Assembly (NCBI GenBank): GCA_040222875.1
Contig: JAVKCG010000004.1
Span: 682,001-746,000, forward strand
Direction of reading: 5' to 3'
Length of the DNA stretch: 64,000 nt
Source of the DNA: JAJCYL01 sp040222875
GTDB lineage: Bacteria; Bacteroidota; Bacteroidia; Cytophagales; Cyclobacteriaceae
The notes beneath the pieces were generated by a model. The model was not told where the DNA came from. It searched no databases and saw only the letters and a program-made list of their open reading frames with translations. Position 1 is the first letter of the stretch, and the number at the start of each line of letters is the position of its first letter. This document shows, piece by piece, positions 24,201 to 33,760 of the stretch. The position numbers and the translations under genes were made by a program.

Positions 24201-27200
24201 CTATTTTTTCCCTTTGAAGCTAAACCCATCAATTACTTTTCTGAACACATCGAAATAAAGGGTAATCATAAGCGTAACTGTCATGAACCAAATCATAATG
24301 ACGTTAAACACTTTTGTGTCGTAATTGACTCCTAAGAAATGCTTCTGTGAGAAATAAAATTGCTCTCGAAAGTCTATCGGACTTGTTGGTTGCGGATCCA
24401 TGTAAACAGGATATATCTTCCTGACAAGATGGCCTTCAGTTTCTATCACCCTTTTTTCAGCGGCAGAATTGCGCACTAAAAATTTGATCTGTTCATTGGC
24501 CCATTTTTTCTGGGCGGTTTCAAATGATTCCTTCTCTTCAGGGTTTAATGAGGCAATTAATACATCACGCTGCTTTGAAGCATCATTGTATCTATTGGCA
24601 TATACCTTTCTTAAAGTGGCCAAAAACTCCTTTGCCTTATTAAATACTTCAGAATTGAAGTTGGTTGTGATCTGATCGGCTTCCGGAAATTTATCCCGCC
24701 CCACATGTGCCAACTGCTTTTCAATTTCGTTCTTGACAACCATCAACCTTTCATTTACTTCGTTTTGAATTTCATCGTCTGATGAAGTATAATTTTGATG
24801 TGCATAATCCAAGTCAATTTCTAACCTTGGAATATAGTAGGTGGTTAGGTATTCGTTGTTGGCCATAGCTTTGTCTATCTCAAAGACTTTTTCCTCATAA
24901 GGATTGTCCTTAAATGACGTAACCATTAAGGCTTCAAACGCCCATCTCGAAGCCATCATTTCACCAATAAATGGCACTTTATCTTCAGATGTAATTTGGG
25001 GGTTCAGCTTGTCAAAATTGACCACGACACCACTCAATATGAGCTGCGGGATTAGTAGCAATGGAATTAGAATATAAATTGTTACGGCCGAATTAAAGGC
25101 GGATGACACATTTAACCCTAGGGTATTTGCAAAGCATGAAACAGAAAATAGGATAATCCAGTATGTAATCGTCATGCTTTCAATACCCAAAACCAAATCG
25201 CCAATCAAAACAAACATGAGCGTTTGAATTGCTGATAACGTAAACAATATCAGCATCTTGGAAAACAGGTAGCTTAACCTACTTAAGTTCAAAAAAGACT
25301 CTCTTTTCAAGATTTTCCGGTCCTTAATTATTTCTTCTGCAGAAACCGTAAGGCCCATGAAAAGCGCCACTATTACGCTCATGAAAAAGAAGGCTGGTAT
25401 ATTTTCATTTAAGCCAAACCAATACTGAGATTCGTCAGAAGGATAATATCTAACAATGTAAGCCAGCAATAGCGCTAGCACTGGTGCTTCTGCCAGGTTG
25501 ATTACGAGATACTGCTTGTTGCTAAGTTTAGACTTGACGTCTCGCAGTGTGAAAATTACCGCTTGCTTTATTTTGTTTGGTATATCTAAAGTGGCCTTAG
25601 GTTTTTCCTCAAATTCTTTGACTTCCCTGATCTTGATTTTCTTTTGAAAATACTCATACCAGGTTTCGGGGGATATCTTTCGTTGATCTGTAAACTTTCC
25701 ATACTCATTGACCACCTTGGTTTCAATGATGTTGAAAATCTGTTCGGGGTTAACGTTTCCACACTCAATGCATGAACCCACCTCCCTGTCGATCATGTTC
25801 ACAATTGTTTTAAAATAGGTCACGGCATCCACTGGGTTGCCATAGTAGATCTGGTATCCACCCAAATCCAGGATGACCATTTTATCAAACATCTTATAGA
25901 TATCGCTTGAGGGCTGATGGATTACAACAAAAATCATCTTGCCTTTAAGCGAAAGCTCTTTAAGCAAATCCATTATGTTTTCAGAATCCCTTGACGATAA
26001 GCCACTGGTTGGTTCATCCACAAATAAAACAGCAGGCTCCCTTAAGAGCTCAAGCCCGATATTCAAACGCTTTCGTTGACCACCACTAATTGTTTTATCA
26101 AGCGGTGACCCCACTCTTAAATCCCTGGTTTCAGAAAGGCCTAAACTTGCCAACGTTTGGTTCACCAACTTGTCAATGCCTTCATCATCCAATGAACTGA
26201 AGCAAAGCTTTGTAGCAAAGTACAAATTCTGGTAAACAGTCAGATCATCCATTAAAAGGTCATCTTGCGGCACATAACCGATTACACCCTCTAATTCATC
26301 TTTTTCTTTATGAATATCCTTGCCATTAATTCTAACAGAACCTTCTGATGGTGTTTCATTGCCGTTTAGAACATTAAGTAACGTTGATTTACCGGCACCA
26401 CTACCACCCATCAATCCGATTAACTTACCGCCAGACTCAGCTATATTGATGTTCCTAAGCCCAATACCCCCATTCTTAAACTTAAAATGAACCTTCTCTG
26501 CTACGAAACTTAGCGACGTTTCCCTGGCCTCTTCTCTAAACGAACTAATAATATCGCTGAAATACATGGGCTTAATTTTTGTGCCTCTTATAGCACTGCC
26601 CTGAGAGAGGATACTGATATTCTGGTTTCTTTTTAACGCTATTCCATTGAGTGTTAGGGCTGAAGTACCGATGTACTTCATAAAGTAAATTTCAGCTGAC
26701 TTTATTCTTAAAATAGCGACGAACCCATCCAGATGTTTGCTGACGTAATGTTTGCTTTTGAAGGGTTTATCATTCTCGCCATTATCAATGATTAGGATGT
26801 TGGGTGAAGACAAGTTGGCTTTGTCTGAATGAACCACATAAGACTTGATTTGCTCAATTTCATCTTTTGGTACATTAAAGGCATCCCCAATAAAAAACAG
26901 GAGTTCATCCTCTCTTTCTGTAATCACACCGTCAGCCATAATTAGCTGCATCAGCACCAACATCACCACTACTTTTTGCTGTGTAGTAAACTCCTGGTTT
27001 ACATTTTTGGTGATATTAATTATCTCAGCTTTTTCATCAATATTATCATCCGGGCTGTTTGGAACACCAGCCGTGAGCTTATCAAAAAGTTGAAGATATT
27101 TAGCCGTATCCTCCTTGCTCAGGTTTTGACTCAGAAATATTTCTATGGTTTCCCTCTCATCGTCAGTTACCTGATCCTCCTTTGCAACAATGGCCAATAA

Positions 27201-27233
27201 CTGGATAATCGCTTTTAACAACTCTTCACTCAT
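24201..27233 (-). CDS. ABCG-like transporter with TerB-like and FHA-like N-terminus
   Basis: A 1010-residue half-transporter. Residues 1-140 form a TerB-like helical domain (EDQVTDDERETIEIFL, MADGVITEREDELLF). Residues about 150-245 are a beta-rich region resembling an FHA domain. The ATPase follows with Walker A GGSGAGKSTLLN (about 276), signature TISGGQRKRLNIGLELL, Walker B AVLFVDEPTSGL and FVVIHQPSSDIYKMF. A CxEC segment (GSCIECGNVNPEQIF) resembles ABCG linkers. Membrane segments start near 590 and are interrupted by a large soluble loop at about 790-960. Transporters of this type in Bacteroidota are uncharacterised. Confidence 0.88.
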   Translation of the reverse strand: MSEELLKAIIQLLAIVAKEDQVTDDERETIEIFLSQNLSKEDTAKYLQLFDKLTAGVPNSPDDNIDEKAEIINITKNVNQEFTTQQKVVVMLVLMQLIMADGVITEREDELLFFIGDAFNVPKDEIEQIKSYVVHSDKANLSSPNILIIDNGENDKPFKSKHYVSKHLDGFVAILRIKSAEIYFMKYIGTSALTLNGIALKRNQNISILSQGSAIRGTKIKPMYFSDIISSFREEARETSLSFVAEKVHFKFKNGGIGLRNINIAESGGKLIGLMGGSGAGKSTLLNVLNGNETPSEGSVRINGKDIHKEKDELEGVIGYVPQDDLLMDDLTVYQNLYFATKLCFSSLDDEGIDKLVNQTLASLGLSETRDLRVGSPLDKTISGGQRKRLNIGLELLREPAVLFVDEPTSGLSSRDSENIMDLLKELSLKGKMIFVVIHQPSSDIYKMFDKMVILDLGGYQIYYGNPVDAVTYFKTIVNMIDREVGSCIECGNVNPEQIFNIIETKVVNEYGKFTDQRKISPETWYEYFQKKIKIREVKEFEEKPKATLDIPNKIKQAVIFTLRDVKSKLSNKQYLVINLAEAPVLALLLAYIVRYYPSDESQYWFGLNENIPAFFFMSVIVALFMGLTVSAEEIIKDRKILKRESFLNLSRLSYLFSKMLILFTLSAIQTLMFVLIGDLVLGIESMTITYWIILFSVSCFANTLGLNVSSAFNSAVTIYILIPLLLIPQLILSGVVVNFDKLNPQITSEDKVPFIGEMMASRWAFEALMVTSFKDNPYEEKVFEIDKAMANNEYLTTYYIPRLEIDLDYAHQNYTSSDDEIQNEVNERLMVVKNEIEKQLAHVGRDKFPEADQITTNFNSEVFNKAKEFLATLRKVYANRYNDASKQRDVLIASLNPEEKESFETAQKKWANEQIKFLVRNSAAEKRVIETEGHLVRKIYPVYMDPQPTSPIDFREQFYFSQKHFLGVNYDTKVFNVIMIWFMTVTLMITLYFDVFRKVIDGFSFKGKK

Positions 27234-27290
27234 AGTTTAGGGATTAATTGGTTATGCTGGTTGGCTCTTAAAAACATTTACCACTAAATA

Positions 27291-27325
27291 TAAAAAAAGG
27301 CATTGAATGTTGATCCAATGCCTTT
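27291..27325 (-). terminator. Intrinsic terminator after the lipoprotein gene
   Basis: On the minus strand a 10-bp perfect stem AAAGGCATTG/CAATGCCTTT (27316-27325 and 27296-27305) with a 10-nt loop is followed by TTTTATAT. It separates the lipoprotein gene from the downstream ABC gene. Confidence 0.85.
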
Positions 27326-27345
27326 CAATTTATCTCAATCTGAGA

Positions 27346-28248
27346 TTAGCTGATTATTTGTTCCCTTATCCTTGCAATCTCATTAGTTATATCTTTTAGT
27401 AGCCCTTCATCAAGCACTACATGTGCGGCATCTTCACTTATCTTTTTCTCAATGTCACCTATTTCATCGTAGTAAAATCGCAAAACACCCATTTCAACTT
27501 CCATATTTTCAACAATTTCATCCTGTTCGATGTTTTTAAGCACACCGATTAAATCTAATAGGGGCTTTTGCTGATCGGCGACAAGCCTAATAAGTGGCTC
27601 TAATACTAAATTTCTTGCTTCTGGCGGAAGATCTGTCGGGTAATTTTTAATAACCTGTGTAGAGATATAAAGCCCTTCGATATAACTGCCAGCAAGTGCC
27701 AAGGCAGCAATTTTAGTCCTTGAATTGCTCTCTAATTGTTCCTCAGCCTGAACCATTGCCTGGTTCACCAAAACTGCAAGCGAATCCCTGTTACCAATGT
27801 TTTGCTCAAATCTTCGTAGCAGACTTACATCAAATGCCGAGGCAATGCCTAAATAATCAGCCAGTTTCTGACACCCGTCCATGTACTTTAGTGCATCCTG
27901 CACTTGCTCATATGAAGCAAAGTATCCAACGTCTGTCGCATAAACACCAAGGTTTAGAGCGGCTTTATCATTACTCTGATATCCATCAACCTTATCAATA
28001 TCGTTAGCAACTTTGCTATTAAAATCAGCACCAACCTGTTGCAACAATAACGGAACCTCTGTGGGAGGTGGTAATTCGTGTACTACTCTATCAATTTCTT
28101 GATTCACCTGATCTTGTGCTGAATCAAATTCACTGGATTCAGATCCTTCACCACTATCAGAGGATTCTGATCCGCCACCACATGACCATAAAAGGACTGA
28201 TAACCCAAGTACAAGCGCATTTAAAGTCTGGTATAGGTTGAGTTTCAT
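27346..28248 (-). CDS. Helical lipoprotein of unknown function
   Basis: A 300-residue lipoprotein with signal MKLNLYQTLNALVLGLSVLL and lipobox WSC. The Cys is followed by a Gly/Ser/Glu-rich linker (GGGSESSDSGEGSESSEFD). The rest is all-helical, including ALNLGVYATDVGYFASYEQV and IAALALAGSYIEGLYISTQV, repeated helices that recall superhelical ligand-binding or TPR-like folds without matching a TPR consensus. It lies upstream of the large ABC gene on the same strand but is separated from it by a strong terminator. I recognise no named family with certainty. Confidence 0.75.
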   Translation of the reverse strand: MKLNLYQTLNALVLGLSVLLWSCGGGSESSDSGEGSESSEFDSAQDQVNQEIDRVVHELPPPTEVPLLLQQVGADFNSKVANDIDKVDGYQSNDKAALNLGVYATDVGYFASYEQVQDALKYMDGCQKLADYLGIASAFDVSLLRRFEQNIGNRDSLAVLVNQAMVQAEEQLESNSRTKIAALALAGSYIEGLYISTQVIKNYPTDLPPEARNLVLEPLIRLVADQQKPLLDLIGVLKNIEQDEIVENMEVEMGVLRFYYDEIGDIEKKISEDAAHVVLDEGLLKDITNEIARIREQIIS

Positions 28249-28301
28249 ATTTAAGATGTTTTTAAACGATTTGAAGACAATCCAATTTTAATACATTTTT
28301 A

Positions 28302-28323
28302 ACTGTTTTAAAATTAAAACAGT
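28302..28323. repeat. Inverted repeat ACTGTTTT/AAAACAGT
   Basis: A perfect 8-bp inverted repeat with a 6-nt spacer lies in the 200-nt AT-rich gap between the lipoprotein and the patatin genes, 54 nt upstream of the lipoprotein start. It has no T-tract on the minus strand, so it is more likely an operator than a terminator. Confidence 0.4.
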
Positions 28324-28448
28324 AGAATTTAGTGAATGGTCAATCCGCTATACAACCACAATTAGCCCAGACACAATTTAATAACTAAGACTTCAAAAAT
28401 AGTACTTTCGAACAAAGACTAAATGTTTATTATACAAATTGAACTTAT

Positions 28449-30749
28449 TTAGTCTGGCTTCACTATTTCCACCAAATGGCTAATTGCTTGTTCATTGACC
28501 GGAATATTGATTTTATCTACAATATTCCTTTTCTCCTTTTCAGTTAAATGCCAGCTCAATGAAGCCCTTTCAGTCTCTTTAAGCCTTAACCTTTCATTGT
28601 CTGGTTCCCCATTAGTTTCGTCGAAAATTGAGTTCGTATTGTATTCTATCTCGATCACATGAATATCCCCATCAAACCAAGTGGTGGCAAATTCCAGGTT
28701 TTGATCATTCTTTAGATCCTGAATGTTGCCTAAATTATTATAAACACTACTAATTGGTGCGCCGATCTTTTGAATGATAGAGGGAGTTGAAGGTAAATCA
28801 ATGTTTGGATCCTTTTCCGTATCGCGAATGGATAAAAAGATGACATCTGATGTGTTCTCACTAAACCAATTCCGGAATACATATAAAAACCTAATAGCAT
28901 CAGAAATGCCGTAATTATCAGAAATACCAGCATCCATCAATTCAATTTGAGGCTCACTTGGCAGCTTAATATTTGGTGTGACGTACGGAAATGTTGCACT
29001 CATTCTTAAAGCGGTCAAAAACCTAAGGTTAGGAGAGTTTTGTTCTTTAAATAGACCATTGAAATCTACACCTGTGACCTGAAATACATTGCCTCCGTCA
29101 ATTGCCTCATTAGCCAGTGTCATATAAGAAATGCCATGTGGAGATATGTATAACTTTCTACCATCATTCACAATTGTGGGCGAAAGTATCATCATTGGTA
29201 TATCTGCCTTTTGTTCTGGCTCTAAATAATCGATCAATCTCTTTTCCAGAACCCCCTTCGTATTTTTATTAAGTTGATTTTCGAATGCGTAGCCCCTGTT
29301 TTTAGAATACTCATAACCCCCATATTGAAAAGGCTGTTTTCTTAAAAAAATGTCGTTTACTAATAAACTGAATATGATTGGGTTCAAATTATCCGTTGAG
29401 ATATTCTGCCTATACTCCGGGCTCAAGAGGTCAGTTATTTCACCTTTAGTGCTTCGCAAGTAGAGTTCACGGAAATATGCTGCCCCAACCATACCGCCTG
29501 AAGCCCCGGTGATTAAGACGGTATGAGTCATGAGCTTTCCGTCAAGCAAGCTGTCCAACCGTTGCATGGCATTGAAAGTCCAAAGAGCTGCCCTTTGGCC
29601 TCCTCCACTTACACATGCAAAAATGGCCGCTGGGTTATTTGAGGGCTGTTTCGCTTTCCAATTTTCAAGAATATCAAGCGCTGCCAGCTTATCAGTGCCA
29701 TATCTCTCTACTGAGCTAAATTCCGCCAGCGTCTCTCTATTATAGGAGGAGCTTGTCGTATTATAATTTAAACCGTAGGCCTCATTTTCTCTCTTTAATG
29801 CTCCGGCTTGCCAAAGACCATTTAGTGCAAGAAACAAAGCCAACACAACAGTTACTGACCATTCCCGAGTCCAGTACGAGATCAAACCGTAAATCATGAC
29901 CACTATAGTCAGTATAAGGATGACACTGGCGGCCGCAGGGATTTGAAAGACGGCAACATCAACAAACCATCCCAAAACCAAAATCAGCAATAAAATGAAT
30001 AGCTCAATTATCACAGAATTGAAATGGTTCTGATCAAAAATTCTCAATACCGTTTCTTTATCATAAAAATCGTGGAGGCCAGCCGTTGAGCATGGCTTAA
30101 ATTTGAGATTCAAGTAATTGTCTACTCTATAACCGCCTTTTCTTGCCTCCCTTAGTCGGTTCATTACGGTTTGGCGGCTCACTTTTACACTTTTTAATAC
30201 TTCATCAACGCTGCCTGTCAAAAACTTAAAAATGTCCTTATTGGTTAGCCTGAAGTAAAGCAACAACACTGTCATCATTAGGGCTGTGCCCACGATCAAT
30301 CCCAGAATTCGAGAAGAAGCGATACTGAACGCCACGTCATTGTCAACCTGAAAGTTTATGACAGCACCGAGATAAAATAGCAACCCAATCGTGGGGATTA
30401 CACTATTGTTCAAGAGAAATTTGGCAAAAGGACGCTGTAAAATTCCAAGGAAATTATACTTGTGTCCATCAAGAATATAGCATGTAATGTGAAAGGCAAC
30501 CACGAACCCTCCCAGGGTGATACCGACAATAAAAAAGCTCCAGAAGTTGACCTTGTTTAAATATTCTGGCTCCAAGAATAGATATGGGATGCCTAGAAGC
30601 TTACCAAACTTTTGGTTGACTATTAGAATAATAAAAAGCCAACAACCAATTAGTATCTGGTTCTTCTTGAGATGTAGTAACAATAGTTGGGCCGGAAAAG
30701 AATAAAAGAATGATTGAAACATCCGTTGCACAAGGTTGGGTTGTTTCAT
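28449..30749 (-). CDS. Polytopic membrane protein with patatin-like phospholipase domain
   Basis: A 766-residue protein. The first 335 residues hold several membrane segments (for example FWSFFIVGITLGGFVVAF, SRILGLIVGTALMMTVLLLY, FILLLILVLGWFVDVAVF) around a charged cytosolic loop (RQTVMNRLREARKGG). The C-terminal half is a patatin-like hydrolase: oxyanion loop CVSGGGQRAALW, nucleophile in GASGG (Ser near 416) and the catalytic Asp in DAGISDNYG (near 604). The Ser-Asp dyad is complete. It probably cleaves acyl groups from glycerolipids at the inner membrane. glpK lies 45 nt upstream and is co-directional. Confidence 0.88.
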   Translation of the reverse strand: MKQPNLVQRMFQSFFYSFPAQLLLLHLKKNQILIGCWLFIILIVNQKFGKLLGIPYLFLEPEYLNKVNFWSFFIVGITLGGFVVAFHITCYILDGHKYNFLGILQRPFAKFLLNNSVIPTIGLLFYLGAVINFQVDNDVAFSIASSRILGLIVGTALMMTVLLLYFRLTNKDIFKFLTGSVDEVLKSVKVSRQTVMNRLREARKGGYRVDNYLNLKFKPCSTAGLHDFYDKETVLRIFDQNHFNSVIIELFILLLILVLGWFVDVAVFQIPAAASVILILTIVVMIYGLISYWTREWSVTVVLALFLALNGLWQAGALKRENEAYGLNYNTTSSSYNRETLAEFSSVERYGTDKLAALDILENWKAKQPSNNPAAIFACVSGGGQRAALWTFNAMQRLDSLLDGKLMTHTVLITGASGGMVGAAYFRELYLRSTKGEITDLLSPEYRQNISTDNLNPIIFSLLVNDIFLRKQPFQYGGYEYSKNRGYAFENQLNKNTKGVLEKRLIDYLEPEQKADIPMMILSPTIVNDGRKLYISPHGISYMTLANEAIDGGNVFQVTGVDFNGLFKEQNSPNLRFLTALRMSATFPYVTPNIKLPSEPQIELMDAGISDNYGISDAIRFLYVFRNWFSENTSDVIFLSIRDTEKDPNIDLPSTPSIIQKIGAPISSVYNNLGNIQDLKNDQNLEFATTWFDGDIHVIEIEYNTNSIFDETNGEPDNERLRLKETERASLSWHLTEKEKRNIVDKINIPVNEQAISHLVEIVKPD

Positions 30750-30794
30750 TTAATGGTTTTTAATTTCTGTCTTCTCCATAAGTTCTAATGCCAG

Positions 30795-32276
30795 TTATTT
30801 TAACCAGCCCATCGTTCTTTCAATTGCTTTTTTCCAACCAGAATAGTATCGCTCTGCAGTTTCCCTTTCCAGAGCAGGATCAAACACCCGTTCTATTTTT
30901 CTATTATTTACTATATCTGCCTTTTTCCATATTCCACAATGAATACCAGCAATATAAGCAGCTCCCTGTGCGGTTGATTCAACCACCTCAGGCCTTTCTA
31001 CTGCTGCCTGAAGAATATCCGATTGAAACTGCATCAACCAATTATTGGTTACTGCGCCACCATCAACTTTAAGGGTTTTAAGTGAAAGCCCTGAATCTTT
31101 CTCCATGGCCTGAAGCACATCTTTTGTTTGGTATGCCAAAGAGTGTAATGTAGCCTTGATTATCTCGTTTCTTCCCGTATCTCTTGTGAGGCCAAAAATT
31201 GCCCCTCTGGCATACATGTCCCAATAAGGTGTGCCTAATCCTGCAAAAGCAGGAACGACGTAAACATCTTCACCCTCATTTGCCGCTTCGGCCAATTTCT
31301 CAGATTCAGGTGCTGAATCGATGATACCCAACCCATCTCGCAGCCATTGAATTGCAGCCCCAGCTATAAAAATACTCCCTTCCAAAGCGTATTCAACTCT
31401 TCCATCCAAACCCCACGCAATGGTTGTTAATAGGCCCGATTCGGAAATTTTTGGCTCTTCACCAGTGTTCATCAGCATAAAACATCCGGTTCCATAGGTG
31501 TTTTTTGCCATTCCTGGCTCAAAGCAAGCTTGCCCAAATAATGCTGCCTGCTGATCACCTAAAATCCCTCCAATTGGTACTTTGATGCCGTCAATTTCAA
31601 AATCACCAAAATGACTGCAAGAGGGAAGTACTTCAGGTAACATTAAAGGTGGAATGTCTAATTCAGCAAGCATTTTTTCATCCCACTTCAGGTGCTTTAT
31701 ATTATATATAAGAGTTCTGGATGCATTAGTATAATCAGTAACATGCTTTTTGCCGTCAGTCATTTTCCATACAAGCCACGAATCTATTGTTCCGAAGATT
31801 AGATCCCCTTTCTCAGCCAAATTTCTGGCTTCATCTACATTGTCCAATATCCACTTGATTTTGGTTCCTGAGAAGTAGGCATCCGCAACTAAACCTGTGT
31901 TTTCACGGATATATGGCTCAAGGCCAGCATTTTTTAAATCCTCACAAATTGAAGCCGTACGACGATCTTGCCAGACTATCGCATTATAAATAGGCTTACC
32001 GGTGGTTCTATTCCAAACAACCGTTGTTTCCCTTTGATTGGTGATTCCTATTCCTGCAATTTGCTGAGCTGATATTTGACCTTTTTTAAGGACATCATTA
32101 ATTACGGCAGATTGTGTTTCCCAAATTTCTTCAGCATCATGCTCAACCCAACCTGGTTTCGGAAATACCTGAGTGAATTCCTGTTGGGCTACTTCAACAA
32201 TTTGGCCTATAGAATCAAAAATTATAGCTCTCGAACTAGTAGTGCCCTGGTCAATAGCCAAGATAAACTTCTCCAT
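30795..32276 (-). CDS. glpK: Glycerol kinase
   Basis: A 493-residue FGGY-family kinase converting glycerol to sn-glycerol 3-phosphate. The N-terminus LAIDQGTTSSRAIIF, the WVEHDAEEIW and GITNQRETTVVWNR motifs, GTIDSWLVWKMTDG, GILGDQQAALFGQ, YGTGCFMLMNTG and the C-terminal KVDGGAVTNNWLMQFQSDIL signature are all present at normal spacing. It is divergent from the antiporter gene. No glpF or glpD is adjacent; the neighbour is instead the membrane patatin. Confidence 0.96.
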   Translation of the reverse strand: MEKFILAIDQGTTSSRAIIFDSIGQIVEVAQQEFTQVFPKPGWVEHDAEEIWETQSAVINDVLKKGQISAQQIAGIGITNQRETTVVWNRTTGKPIYNAIVWQDRRTASICEDLKNAGLEPYIRENTGLVADAYFSGTKIKWILDNVDEARNLAEKGDLIFGTIDSWLVWKMTDGKKHVTDYTNASRTLIYNIKHLKWDEKMLAELDIPPLMLPEVLPSCSHFGDFEIDGIKVPIGGILGDQQAALFGQACFEPGMAKNTYGTGCFMLMNTGEEPKISESGLLTTIAWGLDGRVEYALEGSIFIAGAAIQWLRDGLGIIDSAPESEKLAEAANEGEDVYVVPAFAGLGTPYWDMYARGAIFGLTRDTGRNEIIKATLHSLAYQTKDVLQAMEKDSGLSLKTLKVDGGAVTNNWLMQFQSDILQAAVERPEVVESTAQGAAYIAGIHCGIWKKADIVNNRKIERVFDPALERETAERYYSGWKKAIERTMGWLK

Positions 32277-32441
32277 ACTCTAATTTTTATCTGGTTAAAT
32301 CTATTAAACATCTAATTACCATTAAATTGACTCATAACCTTTTTATTTATAGGGATTTTGTGTTTATTTTGACAGGATTGCTTTAAGTGAAATGTGAAAG
32401 CAGTTAAACCATCTGAGTAATATCTCACCAAACCTAAAATT

Positions 32442-33695
32442 ATGGAGCTGGAAATTCTCGATCTGATAACCTTACTGATTTTCCTCGCAGCTACGTTTAC
32501 CCTGATTAATATCACTCTCATTAAGCTTCCCTCTACTATCGGACTGATGTTCATAGCACTGGGAATGTCGGTAGTCATATTGGTATCAGGAATTATTTTC
32601 CCGCACCTAACGGACGTCGCGGTGCACATAATGGAGGACTTTGATTTTGAACAGGTTCTCCTGCATGTGATGCTAAGTTTCCTGCTGTTTGCAGGAGCGT
32701 TGTCTATCGATCTTAGTAAATTGGTAGAAGAGCGGCTTCCAATCCTGGCCTTAGCCACCTTTGGAGTAATTGTTTCAACATTTATTGTTGGATTCTTAAT
32801 GTTTGAGGTTTTTCAATGGGTTGGGTATCCCGTTCCTCTGACGTTTTGCTTGTTGTTCGGTGCACTTATTTCACCAACTGACCCGATTGCAGTTTTGGCA
32901 TTGATTAAGAAGGCCAATCTTTCCAAGAACCTCGAGATTAAAATCGCTGGCGAATCATTGTTCAACGACGGAATCGGTGTTGTGGTATTCCTTACAATTT
33001 TGGGAGTTGCTAAGCAAGGCACCGACAATATCAGTGTTGTGGACATAGGTGTTTTATTTGGAACAGAAGTCATCGGTGGACTTGGTATGGGGGCCATCCT
33101 TGGTTTTATTGGATTCAAGCTCCTGGATTATATCGAAAATGACCATGTTGAGTTAGAGGTATTGGTGACACTTTCACTAGTTATGGGCGGAAACCGAATT
33201 GCCGAACTGATACATGTATCGGGTCCATTAGCAATGGTGACAATGGGGTTATTCATTGGTAATGAAGGACGTAGTGATAAGTTAGCCCAGGCTACCGGAG
33301 AATATGTTTATAAATTCTGGCATCTATTAGATGAAGCGCTAAACGCAATACTTTTCATCCTGATTGGCCTTGAGATGATAGTAATCTCGCAAGGTTATAA
33401 ACTTGAATACTTGTTCATTGGAATAATAGCTATAGCCGTTGTTTTATTTGCCAGGTTAATTGGTGTATCCATACCAATTGGCATAATGAGCCGAACACGA
33501 AAATTTGAAAAAGGCACCATTGCCATATTAACGTGGGGTGGACTGAGGGGAGGTCTGTCCGTGGCTATGGCGTTATCGTTACCAGATGAACTGCTTGGAG
33601 AGTTTAAAGATTTGATTGTTGTGACGACCTATTCAGTCGTACTATTCTCTATTATGGTTCAGGGTTTAACCATTAGTAAATTGATTAAGAACTAA
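32442..33695 (+). CDS. CPA1-family cation:proton antiporter
   Basis: A 417-residue transporter with 11-13 hydrophobic segments. The CPA1 hallmark is present: GALISPTDPIAVLAL near residue 145, followed by the ion-binding ESLFNDGIGVVVFL, where the paired Asn-Asp corresponds to the NhaP substrate-binding site. FILIGLE and the WGGLRGGLSVAMALSLP motif near the C-terminus are also typical. It exchanges Na+ or K+ for protons across the inner membrane. The closest match is NhaP-like rather than the longer KefB or NhaA types. Confidence 0.93.
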   Translation: MELEILDLITLLIFLAATFTLINITLIKLPSTIGLMFIALGMSVVILVSGIIFPHLTDVAVHIMEDFDFEQVLLHVMLSFLLFAGALSIDLSKLVEERLPILALATFGVIVSTFIVGFLMFEVFQWVGYPVPLTFCLLFGALISPTDPIAVLALIKKANLSKNLEIKIAGESLFNDGIGVVVFLTILGVAKQGTDNISVVDIGVLFGTEVIGGLGMGAILGFIGFKLLDYIENDHVELEVLVTLSLVMGGNRIAELIHVSGPLAMVTMGLFIGNEGRSDKLAQATGEYVYKFWHLLDEALNAILFILIGLEMIVISQGYKLEYLFIGIIAIAVVLFARLIGVSIPIGIMSRTRKFEKGTIAILTWGGLRGGLSVAMALSLPDELLGEFKDLIVVTTYSVVLFSIMVQGLTISKLIKN

Positions 33696-33714
33696 AGAGA
33701 AAATATTACTTTTG
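33681..33714 (+). promoter_or_regulatory. Promoter upstream of the GOLPH3-like gene
   Basis: TTG at 33681-33683, a 23-nt spacer and TACTTTTG at 33707-33714 match the Bacteroidota promoter. Transcription would start near 33720, giving a leader of about 40 nt. The TTG lies inside the end of the antiporter coding region. Confidence 0.55.
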
Positions 33715-33760
33715 CGCTCTCAATTTTAACACGAAGTATCACCTACAGAATACCAAACAA

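Noticed and set aside
32312..32758. A 148-codon minus-strand frame opposite the start of the antiporter
   Set aside because: It lies antisense to well-conserved NhaP coding sequence, has a Ser/Arg-rich composition typical of shadow frames and no recognisable domain.
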